Assembly (NCBI GenBank): GCA_036310845.1 | Contig: JAXJRB010000127.1 | Coordinates: 15,388-79,387, forward strand | Direction of reading: 5' to 3' | DNA: 64,000 nt | Source: COE1 sp036310845 | GTDB taxonomy: Bacteria; Bacillota; Clostridia; Lachnospirales; Lachnospiraceae | Part shown: positions 8,994 through 18,150 of the stretch, piece by piece | Layout: every line of letters starts with the position of its first letter | Position numbering within the stretch: the stretch's first letter is position 1 | The notes under the pieces: generated by a model | The model's database searches: none | The model's input: only the letters and a program-made list of their open reading frames with translations | What the model was told of the DNA's origin: nothing | Program-made: the position numbers and the translations under genes

Positions 8994-10265
8994 CTACTGT
9001 TTTGTATAATCCACAAAGCAAACGTTTAGTCCTGTTTCTTTTGAAATCCCACTGATTGTACCCGACTTATCATATTGCCACATAGCAAATTCATACGGAT
9101 AATCCGGTGTATCTTCCTCCTGTGATAACCATACATCATATTCTTTCAATGCTTCTAAATCAACCTTCGTAACCAACCATTCTTTATTGCCATACAGCAT
9201 AGGCTTATATCCTGCATCCTTTATAATGCTTAGAAATAACTTAGTTAGTTCCGTTCTGCTGTCTGTATCAAGCGAATCTATTCTAGCCATATCTCCTTCC
9301 ACTTCCTGCATTTGGAATACCACGGGATATTTGACGGTATAATCCTTGATAGCCTCCATAAGAGTCTCCGCCTCTTCCTCTATCTCATCCTCTGTTATAG
9401 CCTGTGAAAAGAAATACACACCTATATCAAGCCCTGCACTTTTTGCACTCTTCATATAATCCTTAAATTTTTCATCAAGTACTACTTCTCCACTACTATA
9501 TCCTCTTCCACCAACCTTAATCATAACAAAATCACAGCCGGCTTTTTTTAGTTTCTTGAAATCTACACTATCCTGTTTGCTGGAAATATCTACACCACAC
9601 CAAGATGCTTCTTTGCCATTCAAATAGTAGCTCATAATCGGCTTCTTATATACGAATCGAGACTTTGAATAAGAATTCTTTGTAAGATTTGCATTAATTT
9701 CAACCCATTCCTCTGTCCCATCTGCCTTTTTTATCCGTGTTTTAGGTTCAGAATTGACATCATCTTTTTCCTCTTCCGTTTCTTCTGTCCCTAGCACCTC
9801 GGCATCTTCCCTATCTGGCACATCATAAACAGACGTTTTTGCATCCGCCAGCTTCGCCGCTGAATTCTCACTCCCATTATTCGCAGAACCATCTACTACT
9901 GTTTCACCTGTTGTCTGATTCAAAACCGTACCATTCTTTGTTGATTTTGGTGCTTCCATTTCATCTGCACTATTCAAATCAGACAAATCCCAAATATCAA
10001 GCTGATCTGATGTCAATGTACTTCCCGAAATCAGTGAATCCACACTTTTTCCCTTAGGGACCTGTTCTTCGCTGATTCCTGCAGCCTGTCTTCTTTCTGC
10101 TGCCTGCTGTCTCGCAAGTTCATAGTTAGAACCACTCTTACCTTGCTGATTCATCCAAAAAATCAACCCAACAATCCCAAGCACTACTATTGACATCAGC
10201 ACTATCATATATAGAAATGACTTGGATTCCCTTTCTTCCTCGTAATAATCATCTGTAAGTCTCAT
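8994..10265 (-). CDS. membrane-anchored GH25-like protein with altered catalytic site
   Basis: A 423-residue protein: cytoplasmic N-terminus, one membrane helix (about residues 18-38), a long acidic, low-complexity spacer (about 40-200), then a glycoside hydrolase family 25 (lysozyme) domain from about residue 222. The first catalytic Asp is kept in CGVDISSKQ (D226) and VMIKVGGRGY, GVYFFSQA and YGNKEWL match the fold. However the usual PVVFDxE motif reads PVVFQMQ (residues 314-320), so both acids of the DxE pair are glutamine. I read the codons CAA and CAG directly at 9306-9314. It may bind peptidoglycan without cutting it. The start has GGGGGA upstream. Confidence 0.85.
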   Translation of the reverse strand: MRLTDDYYEEERESKSFLYMIVLMSIVVLGIVGLIFWMNQQGKSGSNYELARQQAAERRQAAGISEEQVPKGKSVDSLISGSTLTSDQLDIWDLSDLNSADEMEAPKSTKNGTVLNQTTGETVVDGSANNGSENSAAKLADAKTSVYDVPDREDAEVLGTEETEEEKDDVNSEPKTRIKKADGTEEWVEINANLTKNSYSKSRFVYKKPIMSYYLNGKEASWCGVDISSKQDSVDFKKLKKAGCDFVMIKVGGRGYSSGEVVLDEKFKDYMKSAKSAGLDIGVYFFSQAITEDEIEEEAETLMEAIKDYTVKYPVVFQMQEVEGDMARIDSLDTDSRTELTKLFLSIIKDAGYKPMLYGNKEWLVTKVDLEALKEYDVWLSQEEDTPDYPYEFAMWQYDKSGTISGISKETGLNVCFVDYTKQ

Positions 10266-10365
10266 GTTAATCCCCCATTCTCTACTGCATATATAGTAGC
10301 CCTTTTACCATTTTATTTTACATAAAGCCTTTACTTGTTCATTATAATATATTGTATTTAATATT

Positions 10366-12786
10366 TCAATTATTTTCTGATAATTCTCCTCTCGCTGCTT
10401 TTGCAAACATCTTCAACTTTTCATATACTCTGCCATGTACAGTATTTTGAGGGAACATTCCAGACTCATCCTTTTTTCCCGCTTCACAGCCCATAAGAAG
10501 CTCGATACCCTCATCAATATGCGCAATAGGATAAATATGAAAGACACCTTCTTTCACTGCATTTACAACTTCATCCTTCAACACAAGCTCTTTTACATTA
10601 GAAACAGGAATCAACACGCCTTGCTTTCCAGTTAACCCCCTCTTCTTGCATAAATCAAAAAATCCTTCAATTTTATGGGTTACGCCACCAATTGCCTGAA
10701 TTTCACCTTTTTGATTAACTGACCCTGTTACCGCCAGTTCTTGACTAATAGGTAGCTCAGCCAACGAAGAAATAATACAGTAAAGTTCTGTACTAGATGC
10801 ACTATCTCCGTCAATCCCATTATAATTTTGTTCAAAACACACACGACACGATAAAGACATCGGAAATTCCTGGGCATAGATTTGACCCAAATATCCTGTA
10901 ATAATCTGCATTCCTTTATCATGAGTCTGCCCGCTCAAGCGAGCTTCTTTCTCAATGTTTACAATGCCGGACTTTCCGACATAAGTGGTTGCCGTGATAC
11001 GGGATGGCTTACCAAAAGCATAATTTCCCATATCCAATACCGCGAGTCCATTTATTTGGCCAATCTGAGCCCCCTCTGTATCAATCATAATCACATCATC
11101 ATCCATCATTTCATCCAGCTTCTCTTCATAAAGCTTCATACGCAATTCTTTTTCATAAATGGTTTTTTGAATTTGTTCTGCTGTAATAATGGAAGCATTC
11201 TCCAATCGTGCCCATGTATTTGCTTCTCCCAAAATCTCAGATAGATAATTAAATCGCGTAGACAATTTATCCTGACGTTCTGCTAAACGAGAGGAATATT
11301 CAATAATAGCGCAAATCGCACCAACATCAAAATCTAATGTACGCTCCCGCTCCACAAACCCTTTGATGAATTGTGCAATCTTGAAACAGTTTTCATAGGT
11401 CCTTGGCATTTCATAATCAAATTCCGCTCTTATTTTGAAAAATTTATCAAATTCTTCATCAGCTTCATTTAACAATTCATAGAATTGCTCACTCCCTACC
11501 ATAACAACCTTCAACTGTGCTGGAATAGGATCTGGTTTCAATGTAGGAGCTGCTGTAATTCCAAGCAATTCTCTTATAGAATCCATATCAATTTCTTTTG
11601 TTTTAATAACACGACGCAGCGCTTCCCATGCATGGGGTATCGTCAAAATGTCCTGTGCCTGCACAATTAGATAGCCGCCATTTGCCTGATGAAAAAGCCC
11701 TGCCTTAATCTTCATAAAATCTGTAGTCAGATTTCCAAATTCACTGTCATATTCTATCTCTCCCATCAGATTGGTATAAGTTGGATTAAATGTAACCACT
11801 ACCGGAGCACCCTTGGTTTCGGAATGGTCTATTAACAGGTTCACGCCATATCTTTGCATGATATCCTCTTCAGGTTTTCGGTTCAGTAGCGGTAACAATG
11901 TGGATAGTTCTTCTTCCTCCGATTCTTCCGTCTCAACAAACTTATCAAGATTATCTAGCACATCTTCTTCAACTGCTAAAATATAGGTTTTTATCAAATC
12001 ACTAGATTGATATTTTTCTAAAAAATCTGACACATAGTGCCCGATTGCAGAAACCCCAACCTTATGCTCCAACTCTTCTACCTGTATATCACAGGCTTTT
12101 TCTAATTCATTCATTTCACGCATGAATCCTGTAACCTTTTCCTGAATATACTGTGTCTTTGCCTCAATCAATTTTATCTGTTCTTCAGATAAAGAAGCAT
12201 AATTTTCCTCTTCAAAAGGTTCACCATTCACAATAGGCAAAAAACATACACCCGATGCTGTTTTCTTTAATTGAAAATCCTGTTCCGCTGCCATTGCACT
12301 CATTTTTCCAACAAGAATATCCTGCTGTTCTTGAATGCTATGTACAATTTTCCCTTTTTGTTTTTCAAATTCATCACTAAGAAAAGCTTTCTGCAACTCT
12401 TTCTTAAATATTGCAACCAGCTCCTCCATATCCTTCTTAAAATATTTTCCATTTCCTGCCTCAAAGCTTATTGCAATGGGCTTTTTAGGATCTTGAAAAT
12501 TATAAACATAACACCAATCCTGAGGAACTGACTCTGTTGCCGCAATTTTTTCCGCACTATAGCGAGCATAAGTAGTCTTTCCTGTACCAGATGGTCCAGC
12601 CATATAAATATTATAGCCCTTCATTTTAACTGCAAGACCAAAATCAAAAGCCTTTACTGCACGTTCCTGTCCAATAATCCCCTTCCACGCTTCTAAATCC
12701 GCTGTTGTCTTAAAAGAAAACTCATCAGGGAAACAATTGTTTTTCAACTGCGTATAATCTAACTCTGCTACCTTTTTCACAAACAT
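10366..12786 (-). CDS. Lon-family ATP-dependent protease (LonB-like, AAA_32)
   Basis: A cytoplasmic AAA+ protease with Walker A in AGPSGTGKTTYA near the N-terminus, a long inserted coiled-coil region (about residues 100-290), the Walker B/sensor region in the middle, and a C-terminal Lon protease domain. The catalytic Ser is in GDSASSTELY and the catalytic Lys in GVTHKIEGFF, the normal Ser-Lys pair. It lacks the N-terminal LAN domain of LonA and lacks membrane helices, so it belongs to the LonB/YcbZ-like group. The nominal first codon at 12804 (GTG) overlaps the ribosome binding site AGGAGG, so the ATG at 12786 is preferred (806 residues). Confidence 0.93.
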   Translation of the reverse strand: MFVKKVAELDYTQLKNNCFPDEFSFKTTADLEAWKGIIGQERAVKAFDFGLAVKMKGYNIYMAGPSGTGKTTYARYSAEKIAATESVPQDWCYVYNFQDPKKPIAISFEAGNGKYFKKDMEELVAIFKKELQKAFLSDEFEKQKGKIVHSIQEQQDILVGKMSAMAAEQDFQLKKTASGVCFLPIVNGEPFEEENYASLSEEQIKLIEAKTQYIQEKVTGFMREMNELEKACDIQVEELEHKVGVSAIGHYVSDFLEKYQSSDLIKTYILAVEEDVLDNLDKFVETEESEEEELSTLLPLLNRKPEEDIMQRYGVNLLIDHSETKGAPVVVTFNPTYTNLMGEIEYDSEFGNLTTDFMKIKAGLFHQANGGYLIVQAQDILTIPHAWEALRRVIKTKEIDMDSIRELLGITAAPTLKPDPIPAQLKVVMVGSEQFYELLNEADEEFDKFFKIRAEFDYEMPRTYENCFKIAQFIKGFVERERTLDFDVGAICAIIEYSSRLAERQDKLSTRFNYLSEILGEANTWARLENASIITAEQIQKTIYEKELRMKLYEEKLDEMMDDDVIMIDTEGAQIGQINGLAVLDMGNYAFGKPSRITATTYVGKSGIVNIEKEARLSGQTHDKGMQIITGYLGQIYAQEFPMSLSCRVCFEQNYNGIDGDSASSTELYCIISSLAELPISQELAVTGSVNQKGEIQAIGGVTHKIEGFFDLCKKRGLTGKQGVLIPVSNVKELVLKDEVVNAVKEGVFHIYPIAHIDEGIELLMGCEAGKKDESGMFPQNTVHGRVYEKLKMFAKAARGELSENN

Positions 12787-12852
12787 ACGCCTCCTTCCAA
12801 ACACAGTGTATCTGTTATTTTTATTATATCACTTTATCCTAATACCCCAAAG

Positions 12853-12916
12853 AAAAAATAGTGCGTGCCAACGCACGCACCTTGTAACTACCACTACGCT
12901 ACAGCAATTTCCTAAT
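12853..12916 (-). repeat. modular dispersed repeat, copy 2
   Basis: Contains the hairpin GTGCGTGC caac GCACGCAC (12861-12880) followed, in plus orientation, by the core ACCACTACGCTACAGC and ATTTCCTA. Read on the minus strand the core comes first and the hairpin ends in TATTTTTT, like an intrinsic terminator. Confidence 0.8.
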
Positions 12917-12923
12917 ATTTAAT

Positions 12924-12981
12924 AATAGTGCGTGCCTGCGCGCACTTTGTAACTACCACTACGTAACAGCAATTTCCTATC
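12924..12981 (-). repeat. modular dispersed repeat, copy 3
   Basis: Tandem to copy 2: a GTGCG/CGCGCAC hairpin (12927-12946) and the core ACCACTACGTAACAGC with ATTTCCTAT. Same orientation as copy 2. Confidence 0.8.
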
Positions 12982-12983
12982 AC

Positions 12984-13024
12984 AAAAAAGACCACTGCAT
13001 ACTCATCGCACACAGCAGTCTTTC
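12984..13024 (-). terminator. rnf operon terminator
   Basis: Ten bases past the rnfB stop, AAAGACTGC pairs imperfectly with GCAGTGGTCTTT and is followed by TTTTTT on the minus strand. Confidence 0.75.
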
Positions 13025-13033
13025 ATTCATTTA

Positions 13034-13825
13034 TTAAATTATCGCCTTCTTCGGACACTTCTCTTTACAAGCACCACATCCGGTACACTTGCTCTGGTCT
13101 ATATGAGCAAGGAAATCGGTTACTGTAATCGCTTCATTCGGACATGTCTTAACACATAATCCACAACCAATACATGCTGACTTACAAGCCTTCATAGCAA
13201 CCGGTCCCTTATCCTTAGAGCTACAAGCAACTACTGCTTTCGCATCATAAGGAATAAGCTCAATCAGATTCTTTGGACAAGCTGCAACACATTTACTACA
13301 AGCCTTACACTTATCTTTATCTACCACTGCGATACCATCCTGAATAGAGATTGCTCCAAAAGGACAAGCCTTTACGCAGTTTCCAAATCCAAGACAACCA
13401 TGGTTGCATGACTTTGCTCCACCATCCGGAACAAACTTCACCATTGCACAATCCTGTACACCGGAATATTCATAATTCTGTGTTGTCTTTTCACATGTTC
13501 CTGCACACTTTACGAATGCTGTCATACGAACAGACTCACCTGCTTCAACGCCCATAATTTCTGCAATCTGCTTACCAACTGCTTCGCCACCAACCGGACA
13601 AGCATTTACCGCTGCTTCTCCTTTTGCTATTGCTGCAGCAAGACCGGAACATCCCGGATACCCACAGCCACCACAGTTATTTCCCGGTAAGACCCCTAAA
13701 ACAGCCTCTTCCTTCTCATCTACTTCTACCTTAAACAGGATTCCTGCAACGCCCAGGAAAAGACCAAGAAACAGACCAACACCGCCAACAACTGCTACTG
13801 CAATTAAGATAGCTGTAATATTCAT
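13034..13825 (-). CDS. rnfB: Rnf complex subunit B, iron-sulfur protein
   Basis: RnfB is the entry point for ferredoxin electrons in the Rnf ferredoxin:NAD+ oxidoreductase, which pumps Na+ or H+. It has one N-terminal membrane helix (residues 4-27), a four-Cys cluster domain (CGGCGYPGC, closed by CPVGG), then ferredoxin-type motifs: CLGFGNCVKACP, CKACSKCVAACP, CIGCGLCVKTCP and CTGCGACKEKCP. At 263 residues it is of usual clostridial length. It is the last gene of rnfCDGEAB. Two strong hairpins lie in the 90-base gap after rnfA, so its expression may be tuned separately from the five tightly packed genes upstream. Confidence 0.97.
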   Translation of the reverse strand: MNITAILIAVAVVGGVGLFLGLFLGVAGILFKVEVDEKEEAVLGVLPGNNCGGCGYPGCSGLAAAIAKGEAAVNACPVGGEAVGKQIAEIMGVEAGESVRMTAFVKCAGTCEKTTQNYEYSGVQDCAMVKFVPDGGAKSCNHGCLGFGNCVKACPFGAISIQDGIAVVDKDKCKACSKCVAACPKNLIELIPYDAKAVVACSSKDKGPVAMKACKSACIGCGLCVKTCPNEAITVTDFLAHIDQSKCTGCGACKEKCPKKAII

Positions 13826-13855
13826 TTCCTTTTCATTCCTTTCTACATATCAGCG

Positions 13856-13909
13856 AATTTGTGCCTTTGCACAAATTTTCCAAGCATGAAAAATTCATTT
13901 TTCATGCTT
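13856..13909 (-). other. twin intercistronic hairpins rnfA-rnfB
   Basis: Two adjacent perfect stems: AATTTGTGC with GCACAAATT (loop of four, 13856-13877) and AAGCATGAAAAAT with ATTTTTCATGCTT (two-base centre, 13882-13909). Neither is followed by a long T run on the minus strand. They are the only sizeable gap in the operon. Confidence 0.8.
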
Positions 13910-13917
13910 TCTTTCCT

Positions 13918-14505
13918 TTATAATAATCCTGAGAATCCACAGAATGCAATTGCCATCAATCCTGCTGTAATCAGAACAATCGGCATACCCTGAAAAGATT
14001 CCGGAATATCATTATATTCCATCTTTTCTCTAATACCTGCCAAAATAACAATAGCAATTGTGAAACCTACTGCTGTTGCAAAACCACTTACAATACTATA
14101 TCCAATGCCATAGTTCTTCTGTACGTTTGTTAATGCGATACCAAGAACTGCACAGTTGGTTGTAATTAATGGAAGATATACACCAAGCGCCTGATATAAG
14201 CCCTGCATATACTTCTTTAAAAACATTTCTACAAACTGTACCAAGGCTGCTATAACCAGAATAAATACAATTGTTTGGAGATATGCGATATCCAATGGTA
14301 ATAAGATAAACTTATAGATTACTGCTGCAACAGTAGATGCCAATGTAATAACGAATACGATTGCTCCACCCATTCCGGCAGCTGTTTCAATTTTCTTCGA
14401 TACACCAAGAAACGGACATAATCCCTGAAACTGACTCAATACAATATTGCTTACCAAAGAGGAGCTTACTAATATAATCAACAAATCCTTAACAATATCA
14501 AGCAT
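13918..14505 (-). CDS. rnfA: Rnf complex subunit A, membrane protein
   Basis: An integral membrane subunit of 195 residues with six predicted helices and the family features VLSQFQGLCPFLGV near the N-terminus and TTNCAVLG in the middle; the cysteines in these two motifs are known in the Rnf/Nqr family to bind an iron-sulfur cluster between RnfA and RnfE. The ATG overlaps the rnfE stop in ATGCTTGA, an eight-base overlap, with GGAGGAG upstream inside rnfE, which implies coupled translation. Confidence 0.97.
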   Translation of the reverse strand: MLDIVKDLLIILVSSSLVSNIVLSQFQGLCPFLGVSKKIETAAGMGGAIVFVITLASTVAAVIYKFILLPLDIAYLQTIVFILVIAALVQFVEMFLKKYMQGLYQALGVYLPLITTNCAVLGIALTNVQKNYGIGYSIVSGFATAVGFTIAIVILAGIREKMEYNDIPESFQGMPIVLITAGLMAIAFCGFSGLL

Positions 14506-15289
14506 CTTTGTTCTCCTCCTTTACTTCTTCTTTCTTTTCTCCTGCCTGTGTATCATAGAATTTATGAGAACAGCCGCTGTCTCCACAGCTTGCACAGTCA
14601 AAATTACAACCGGACTGAATCTTCTCTGCATTCTTGCCCTTTTCTTCCATACTCTTCTTTACCTTATTCTGAATTGCAGTTAATAACGCAACAACAAAGA
14701 AGGCACCCGGTGCAAGTCCAAAAATTCTGATAGGTTCAAACTTTAATGCAAAGGAACCAAGCATAATCGGTTCTTCTACCGGAAGAATAGCTAATCCAAA
14801 TAGTTCACCTGCACCAAGAATTTCTCTTACTGCGCCAATCAAAGTAAGTGCTATTGCAAATCCAAGTCCCATTCCCAAACCATCAAAAATAGAAAGAATA
14901 ACAGAATTCTTAGAAGCAAAAGCCTCCGCTCTACCTAAAATAATACAGTTTACAACAATTAATGGAATATAAATTCCCAATGCATCATAAAGACTTGGAA
15001 TAAATCCTTCTAACAGTAACTCTACCATCGTTACAAAAGAAGCAATAATAACGATAAATGCCGGAATTCTTACTTTATCCGGAATAATGTTTCTTAGTAA
15101 TGAAATAATCATATTACTCAAAACAAGAACTACTGTGGTTGTAAGTCCCATACCCAGTCCATTGATTGCAGATGTTGTAACCGCTAAGGTTGGACACATA
15201 CCAAGCATAAGAACTAAGGTTGGATTTTCCTTAAGTATACCATTCAAAAATATCTGAGCAGCGCTCTTTTTTTCTTTTACATTACTCAT
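14498..15289 (-). CDS. rnfE: Rnf complex subunit E with Cys-rich C-terminal tail
   Basis: Membrane subunit paired with RnfA; six helices, with VLMLGMCPTLAVTT and VVNCIILGRAEAFA carrying the conserved cysteines. The last roughly 60 residues form an unusual soluble tail, QNKVKKSMEEKGKN followed by a C-x3-C-x2-C-x4-C cluster (GCNFDCASCGDSGCSHKF) and an acidic Lys/Glu end. Short RnfE proteins stop before this tail. A GTG at 15295 lies too close to GGGAGG, so the ATG at 15289 is chosen (263 residues); it overlaps the rnfG stop by eight bases in ATGAGTAA, the same arrangement as rnfE-rnfA. Confidence 0.95.
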   Translation of the reverse strand: MSNVKEKKSAAQIFLNGILKENPTLVLMLGMCPTLAVTTSAINGLGMGLTTTVVLVLSNMIISLLRNIIPDKVRIPAFIVIIASFVTMVELLLEGFIPSLYDALGIYIPLIVVNCIILGRAEAFASKNSVILSIFDGLGMGLGFAIALTLIGAVREILGAGELFGLAILPVEEPIMLGSFALKFEPIRIFGLAPGAFFVVALLTAIQNKVKKSMEEKGKNAEKIQSGCNFDCASCGDSGCSHKFYDTQAGEKKEEVKEENKDA

Positions 15290-15896
15290 TTGCACTGCCT
15301 CCCTTCAATACCTTTTGGAAATAAATCACACCACTATTTACACCATTCACAATTGCATCTGATGTAATTGTTGCACCACTGATGGCATCAATCTCAGAGT
15401 CATTTGTTGCACCTGTCTTGCTTACTGAAAAGCTGGTTGCCTGTTTATTTACAAACTGAGGAACTACTACATCCTCTGCCTTCATACCAAGACCTGGAGT
15501 TTCTGCAATTGCAAGTAAGGAAATACCATTTAATACACCATCATTGGTAAGTCCCATCGTAAACTGAATATCTCCGCCATAGCCTTCATGACTGGAAACA
15601 GTGAGAACGTAACCTACTGCCGTACCGGATGCATCCTTTGCAGTCATAACTTCATCAATATCAGCACCTGTAATTCCTGCTTCTGCCAAAACAGACGCTG
15701 CCGCTTCTGTTGTGAAACCTTCATATACTTCAAAGCTTGCTGCATCTGCAAATACATTCTGGCAAGCCTCTGTTTTTGCCTTTTCCTTCTGCGCTGCAAT
15801 CGGTGCTTTTGTTACATCATATACAACACCAAGGAGCAAACCTGCCACCAAAGTAATCGCGAAGAGAATCATGGCATCTTTTATTACATTTTTCAT
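15282..15896 (-). CDS. rnfG: Rnf complex subunit G, FMN protein
   Basis: A 204-residue subunit with one N-terminal membrane helix (about residues 9-28) and an extracytoplasmic FMN-binding domain. The flavin is attached through a phosphoester to the threonine in the motif SGATITSDAI near residue 175, as known for RnfG/NqrC. Its start overlaps the rnfD stop by four bases (ATGA), with GGAGGAG upstream. Confidence 0.96.
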   Translation of the reverse strand: MKNVIKDAMILFAITLVAGLLLGVVYDVTKAPIAAQKEKAKTEACQNVFADAASFEVYEGFTTEAAASVLAEAGITGADIDEVMTAKDASGTAVGYVLTVSSHEGYGGDIQFTMGLTNDGVLNGISLLAIAETPGLGMKAEDVVVPQFVNKQATSFSVSKTGATNDSEIDAISGATITSDAIVNGVNSGVIYFQKVLKGGSANE

Positions 15897-16825
15897 GCTT
15901 TTTCTCCTCCTTTTCCAAATGGCTTAGGTATTGTAATCTTCTCAATTAACGGAACAAGAAGATTTCCAATAATAATTGCATAGGAAACTCCCTCTGCGGA
16001 TGGTCCGAAAATACGGAAGATTCCTGTCATAACTCCTAAAAAGATTCCAAACAAATACTGTCCATTTCTGGTAATTGGTCTTGTTACATAGTCAGTTGCC
16101 ATGAAAAAAGCACCAAGCATCAGACCACCACCTGCAAGATGTGCAGATATGTACTGTGTATCAAAACCACGTCCACCAAAAATTGTAATAAAAATCACAA
16201 AAGAAACAATATAGGAACCCGGAACCCGAAGATCAATTACGCCTAACAAAATCAGGAAACATGCACCAATTACTATCGCAATCATGCTTGTCTCACCAAT
16301 TGTACCAGCTGTGCGTCCGATAATCATATCAAATACATTTACCGTTTCTCCTGACTTTAAAAGTGCCAATGGGGTTGCTCCTGTATATGCATCGCAATCA
16401 AAATTTGTCATAATCGATGTAAAGGAAATCAGCAAGAAACATCTTCCTCCTAAAGCCGGATTCATGAAGTTCTGTCCCAAACCGCCAAATAACATTTTAA
16501 CAACTAAAATAGCAAATACACCACCCATAATACCAATCCATAAAGGTGCTTTTGGTGGTAAATTCAATGCAAGTAATAAACCTGTTACTACTGCCGACAA
16601 ATCACCAATGGTGATTTTCTTCTTCATGCATTTCTCATAGATATATTCCGTTAATACAGTTGAAGCAACTGTTACAAGAACCAATAATAATGCATGTAAT
16701 CCAAAATTATATACGCCAAATCCGGTTGCAGGAAGCAAGGCAAGAACAACATATAACATAATATTTGATGTTGTTTCCTTCGACCTGATGTGCGGATTTG
16801 AAGATACTTTCAATAATTTATCCAC
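15893..16825 (-). CDS. rnfD: Rnf complex subunit D, membrane FMN protein
   Basis: A 310-residue membrane subunit with about nine helices. The covalent-flavin motif TGATPLALLKSG is present, matching the RnfD/NqrB family. An open frame extends upstream to 16912, but the GTG at 16825 has GGAGG seven bases before it and gives the typical N-terminus VDKLLKVSSNPHIRS, so I use it; the longer reading would overlap rnfC. The gap to rnfC is eleven bases. Confidence 0.95.
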   Translation of the reverse strand: MDKLLKVSSNPHIRSKETTSNIMLYVVLALLPATGFGVYNFGLHALLLVLVTVASTVLTEYIYEKCMKKKITIGDLSAVVTGLLLALNLPPKAPLWIGIMGGVFAILVVKMLFGGLGQNFMNPALGGRCFLLISFTSIMTNFDCDAYTGATPLALLKSGETVNVFDMIIGRTAGTIGETSMIAIVIGACFLILLGVIDLRVPGSYIVSFVIFITIFGGRGFDTQYISAHLAGGGLMLGAFFMATDYVTRPITRNGQYLFGIFLGVMTGIFRIFGPSAEGVSYAIIIGNLLVPLIEKITIPKPFGKGGEKA

Positions 16826-16836
16826 AGCTGTGCCTC

Positions 16837-18150
16837 CTATTTTTTCTTTTTCGCAAGTAATGTTTTTCTCATTGATTTGATAGACTGCGTAATATGTCTC
16901 TTGGCAGGACATACAAAACTACAACAGCCACACTCTACACATTCCATTCCATGACAAGCTGCAAATGACTCTTCATCACCATGATCTGCACATACTGCAA
17001 GCTTTTTCGGAATCAATCTGCTAGGACATACCTCTGCACATTTACCACAATTAATACATGCACTTGGTTCCATTGCCGATACTTCATCTTTTGTCAAACA
17101 CAGCAATGCGGAAGCTGTCTTTGTTGTTGGTACATTCAAATCAAACAAGGCAAATCCCATCATCGGACCGCCCGACACTACCTTCTCCGGTTCTGTTTTA
17201 AATCCACCCGCTTCTTCAATCAAATCGTTATAATTCATACCGATTCTGACATAGAAATTACATGGATCATTTACTGCATCACCTGTAACGGTAACAATTC
17301 TGTTCATTAACGGTTTTCCGTTTTTTACCGCATGATAAATTGCAACAATTGTATCTACATTATCCACTACGCAGCCTGCATCTGCTGGAAGCATAGAAGA
17401 ATTAATTGCTCTTCCCGTTGCCGCATAGATTAACTGTCTCTCTGCACCTTGTGGATACTTTGTTTTTAATGCCTTCACAGAAATTCGTTCTTCATCCTTT
17501 GTAAGATTTTTCAAAATTTCAATACAATCAGGCTTATTATCCTCTACCGCTAAAATACCACACGCATTATCAAACAGTTTCAAGATAATCTTGAGTCCCT
17601 CAACCAGCTTCTCCGGCTCTTCTATCATACGTCTGTAATCAGACGTCAGATACGGCTCACATTCCGCACAGTTTGCAATAACATACTCTATTTTTTTAGG
17701 TTCCTTCGGCGATAGCTTTACATGAGTAGGAAATCCCGCTCCACCCATTCCGACAACGCCGGCATTTTTTATCAGTTCAATAATTTCCTGCTTATCAAGT
17801 GTCTCAGGGTCATGAGGCGTATATTCCACCTCTTCAAACAATTCATCATTATCAATGATAATGGAATTTACCATATCACCGGTAACCACTCTTCTTGGCT
17901 CTATTGCCTTTACCGTACCAGATACACTGGAATAAATTGGTGCAGACACAAACCCTCCCGCTTCTGCAATCAATTGTCCGGTAAGTACATAGTCGCCTTT
18001 TGCTACAACTGGTACAGCTGGTGCACCAATATGCTGGCTTAGCGGGTATACCATTTCACCCTTAGGCATAATAACCCTCATAGGCTTGTCTTTTGACAGG
18101 TCTTTTCCATCATAAGGATGAACGCCACCATGAAATGTCAATTTTGCCAT
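16837..18150 (-). CDS. rnfC: Rnf complex subunit C, NADH-binding iron-sulfur protein
   Basis: The peripheral subunit that delivers electrons to NAD+. The N-terminal GGVHP motif and a barrel-like domain precede the NADH/FMN Rossmann-like region (GMGGAGFPTHVKL, ANCAECEPYLTSDYR) and two four-iron cluster motifs near the C-terminus (CINCGKCAEVCP and CVECGCCSFVCP). The frame is open to 18246, but the ATG at 18150 has AGGAG and the standard start MAKLTFHGGVHP, giving 437 residues. It is the first gene of rnfCDGEAB. The promoter should lie in the AT-rich region 18151-18500; I could not pick a convincing site. Confidence 0.96.
   Translation of the reverse strand: MAKLTFHGGVHPYDGKDLSKDKPMRVIMPKGEMVYPLSQHIGAPAVPVVAKGDYVLTGQLIAEAGGFVSAPIYSSVSGTVKAIEPRRVVTGDMVNSIIIDNDELFEEVEYTPHDPETLDKQEIIELIKNAGVVGMGGAGFPTHVKLSPKEPKKIEYVIANCAECEPYLTSDYRRMIEEPEKLVEGLKIILKLFDNACGILAVEDNKPDCIEILKNLTKDEERISVKALKTKYPQGAERQLIYAATGRAINSSMLPADAGCVVDNVDTIVAIYHAVKNGKPLMNRIVTVTGDAVNDPCNFYVRIGMNYNDLIEEAGGFKTEPEKVVSGGPMMGFALFDLNVPTTKTASALLCLTKDEVSAMEPSACINCGKCAEVCPSRLIPKKLAVCADHGDEESFAACHGMECVECGCCSFVCPAKRHITQSIKSMRKTLLAKKKK

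Noticed and set aside
16826..16912. longer N-terminus for rnfD
   Set aside because: It would overlap rnfC and has no ribosome binding site, while GTG 16825 has GGAGG and the typical N-terminus.
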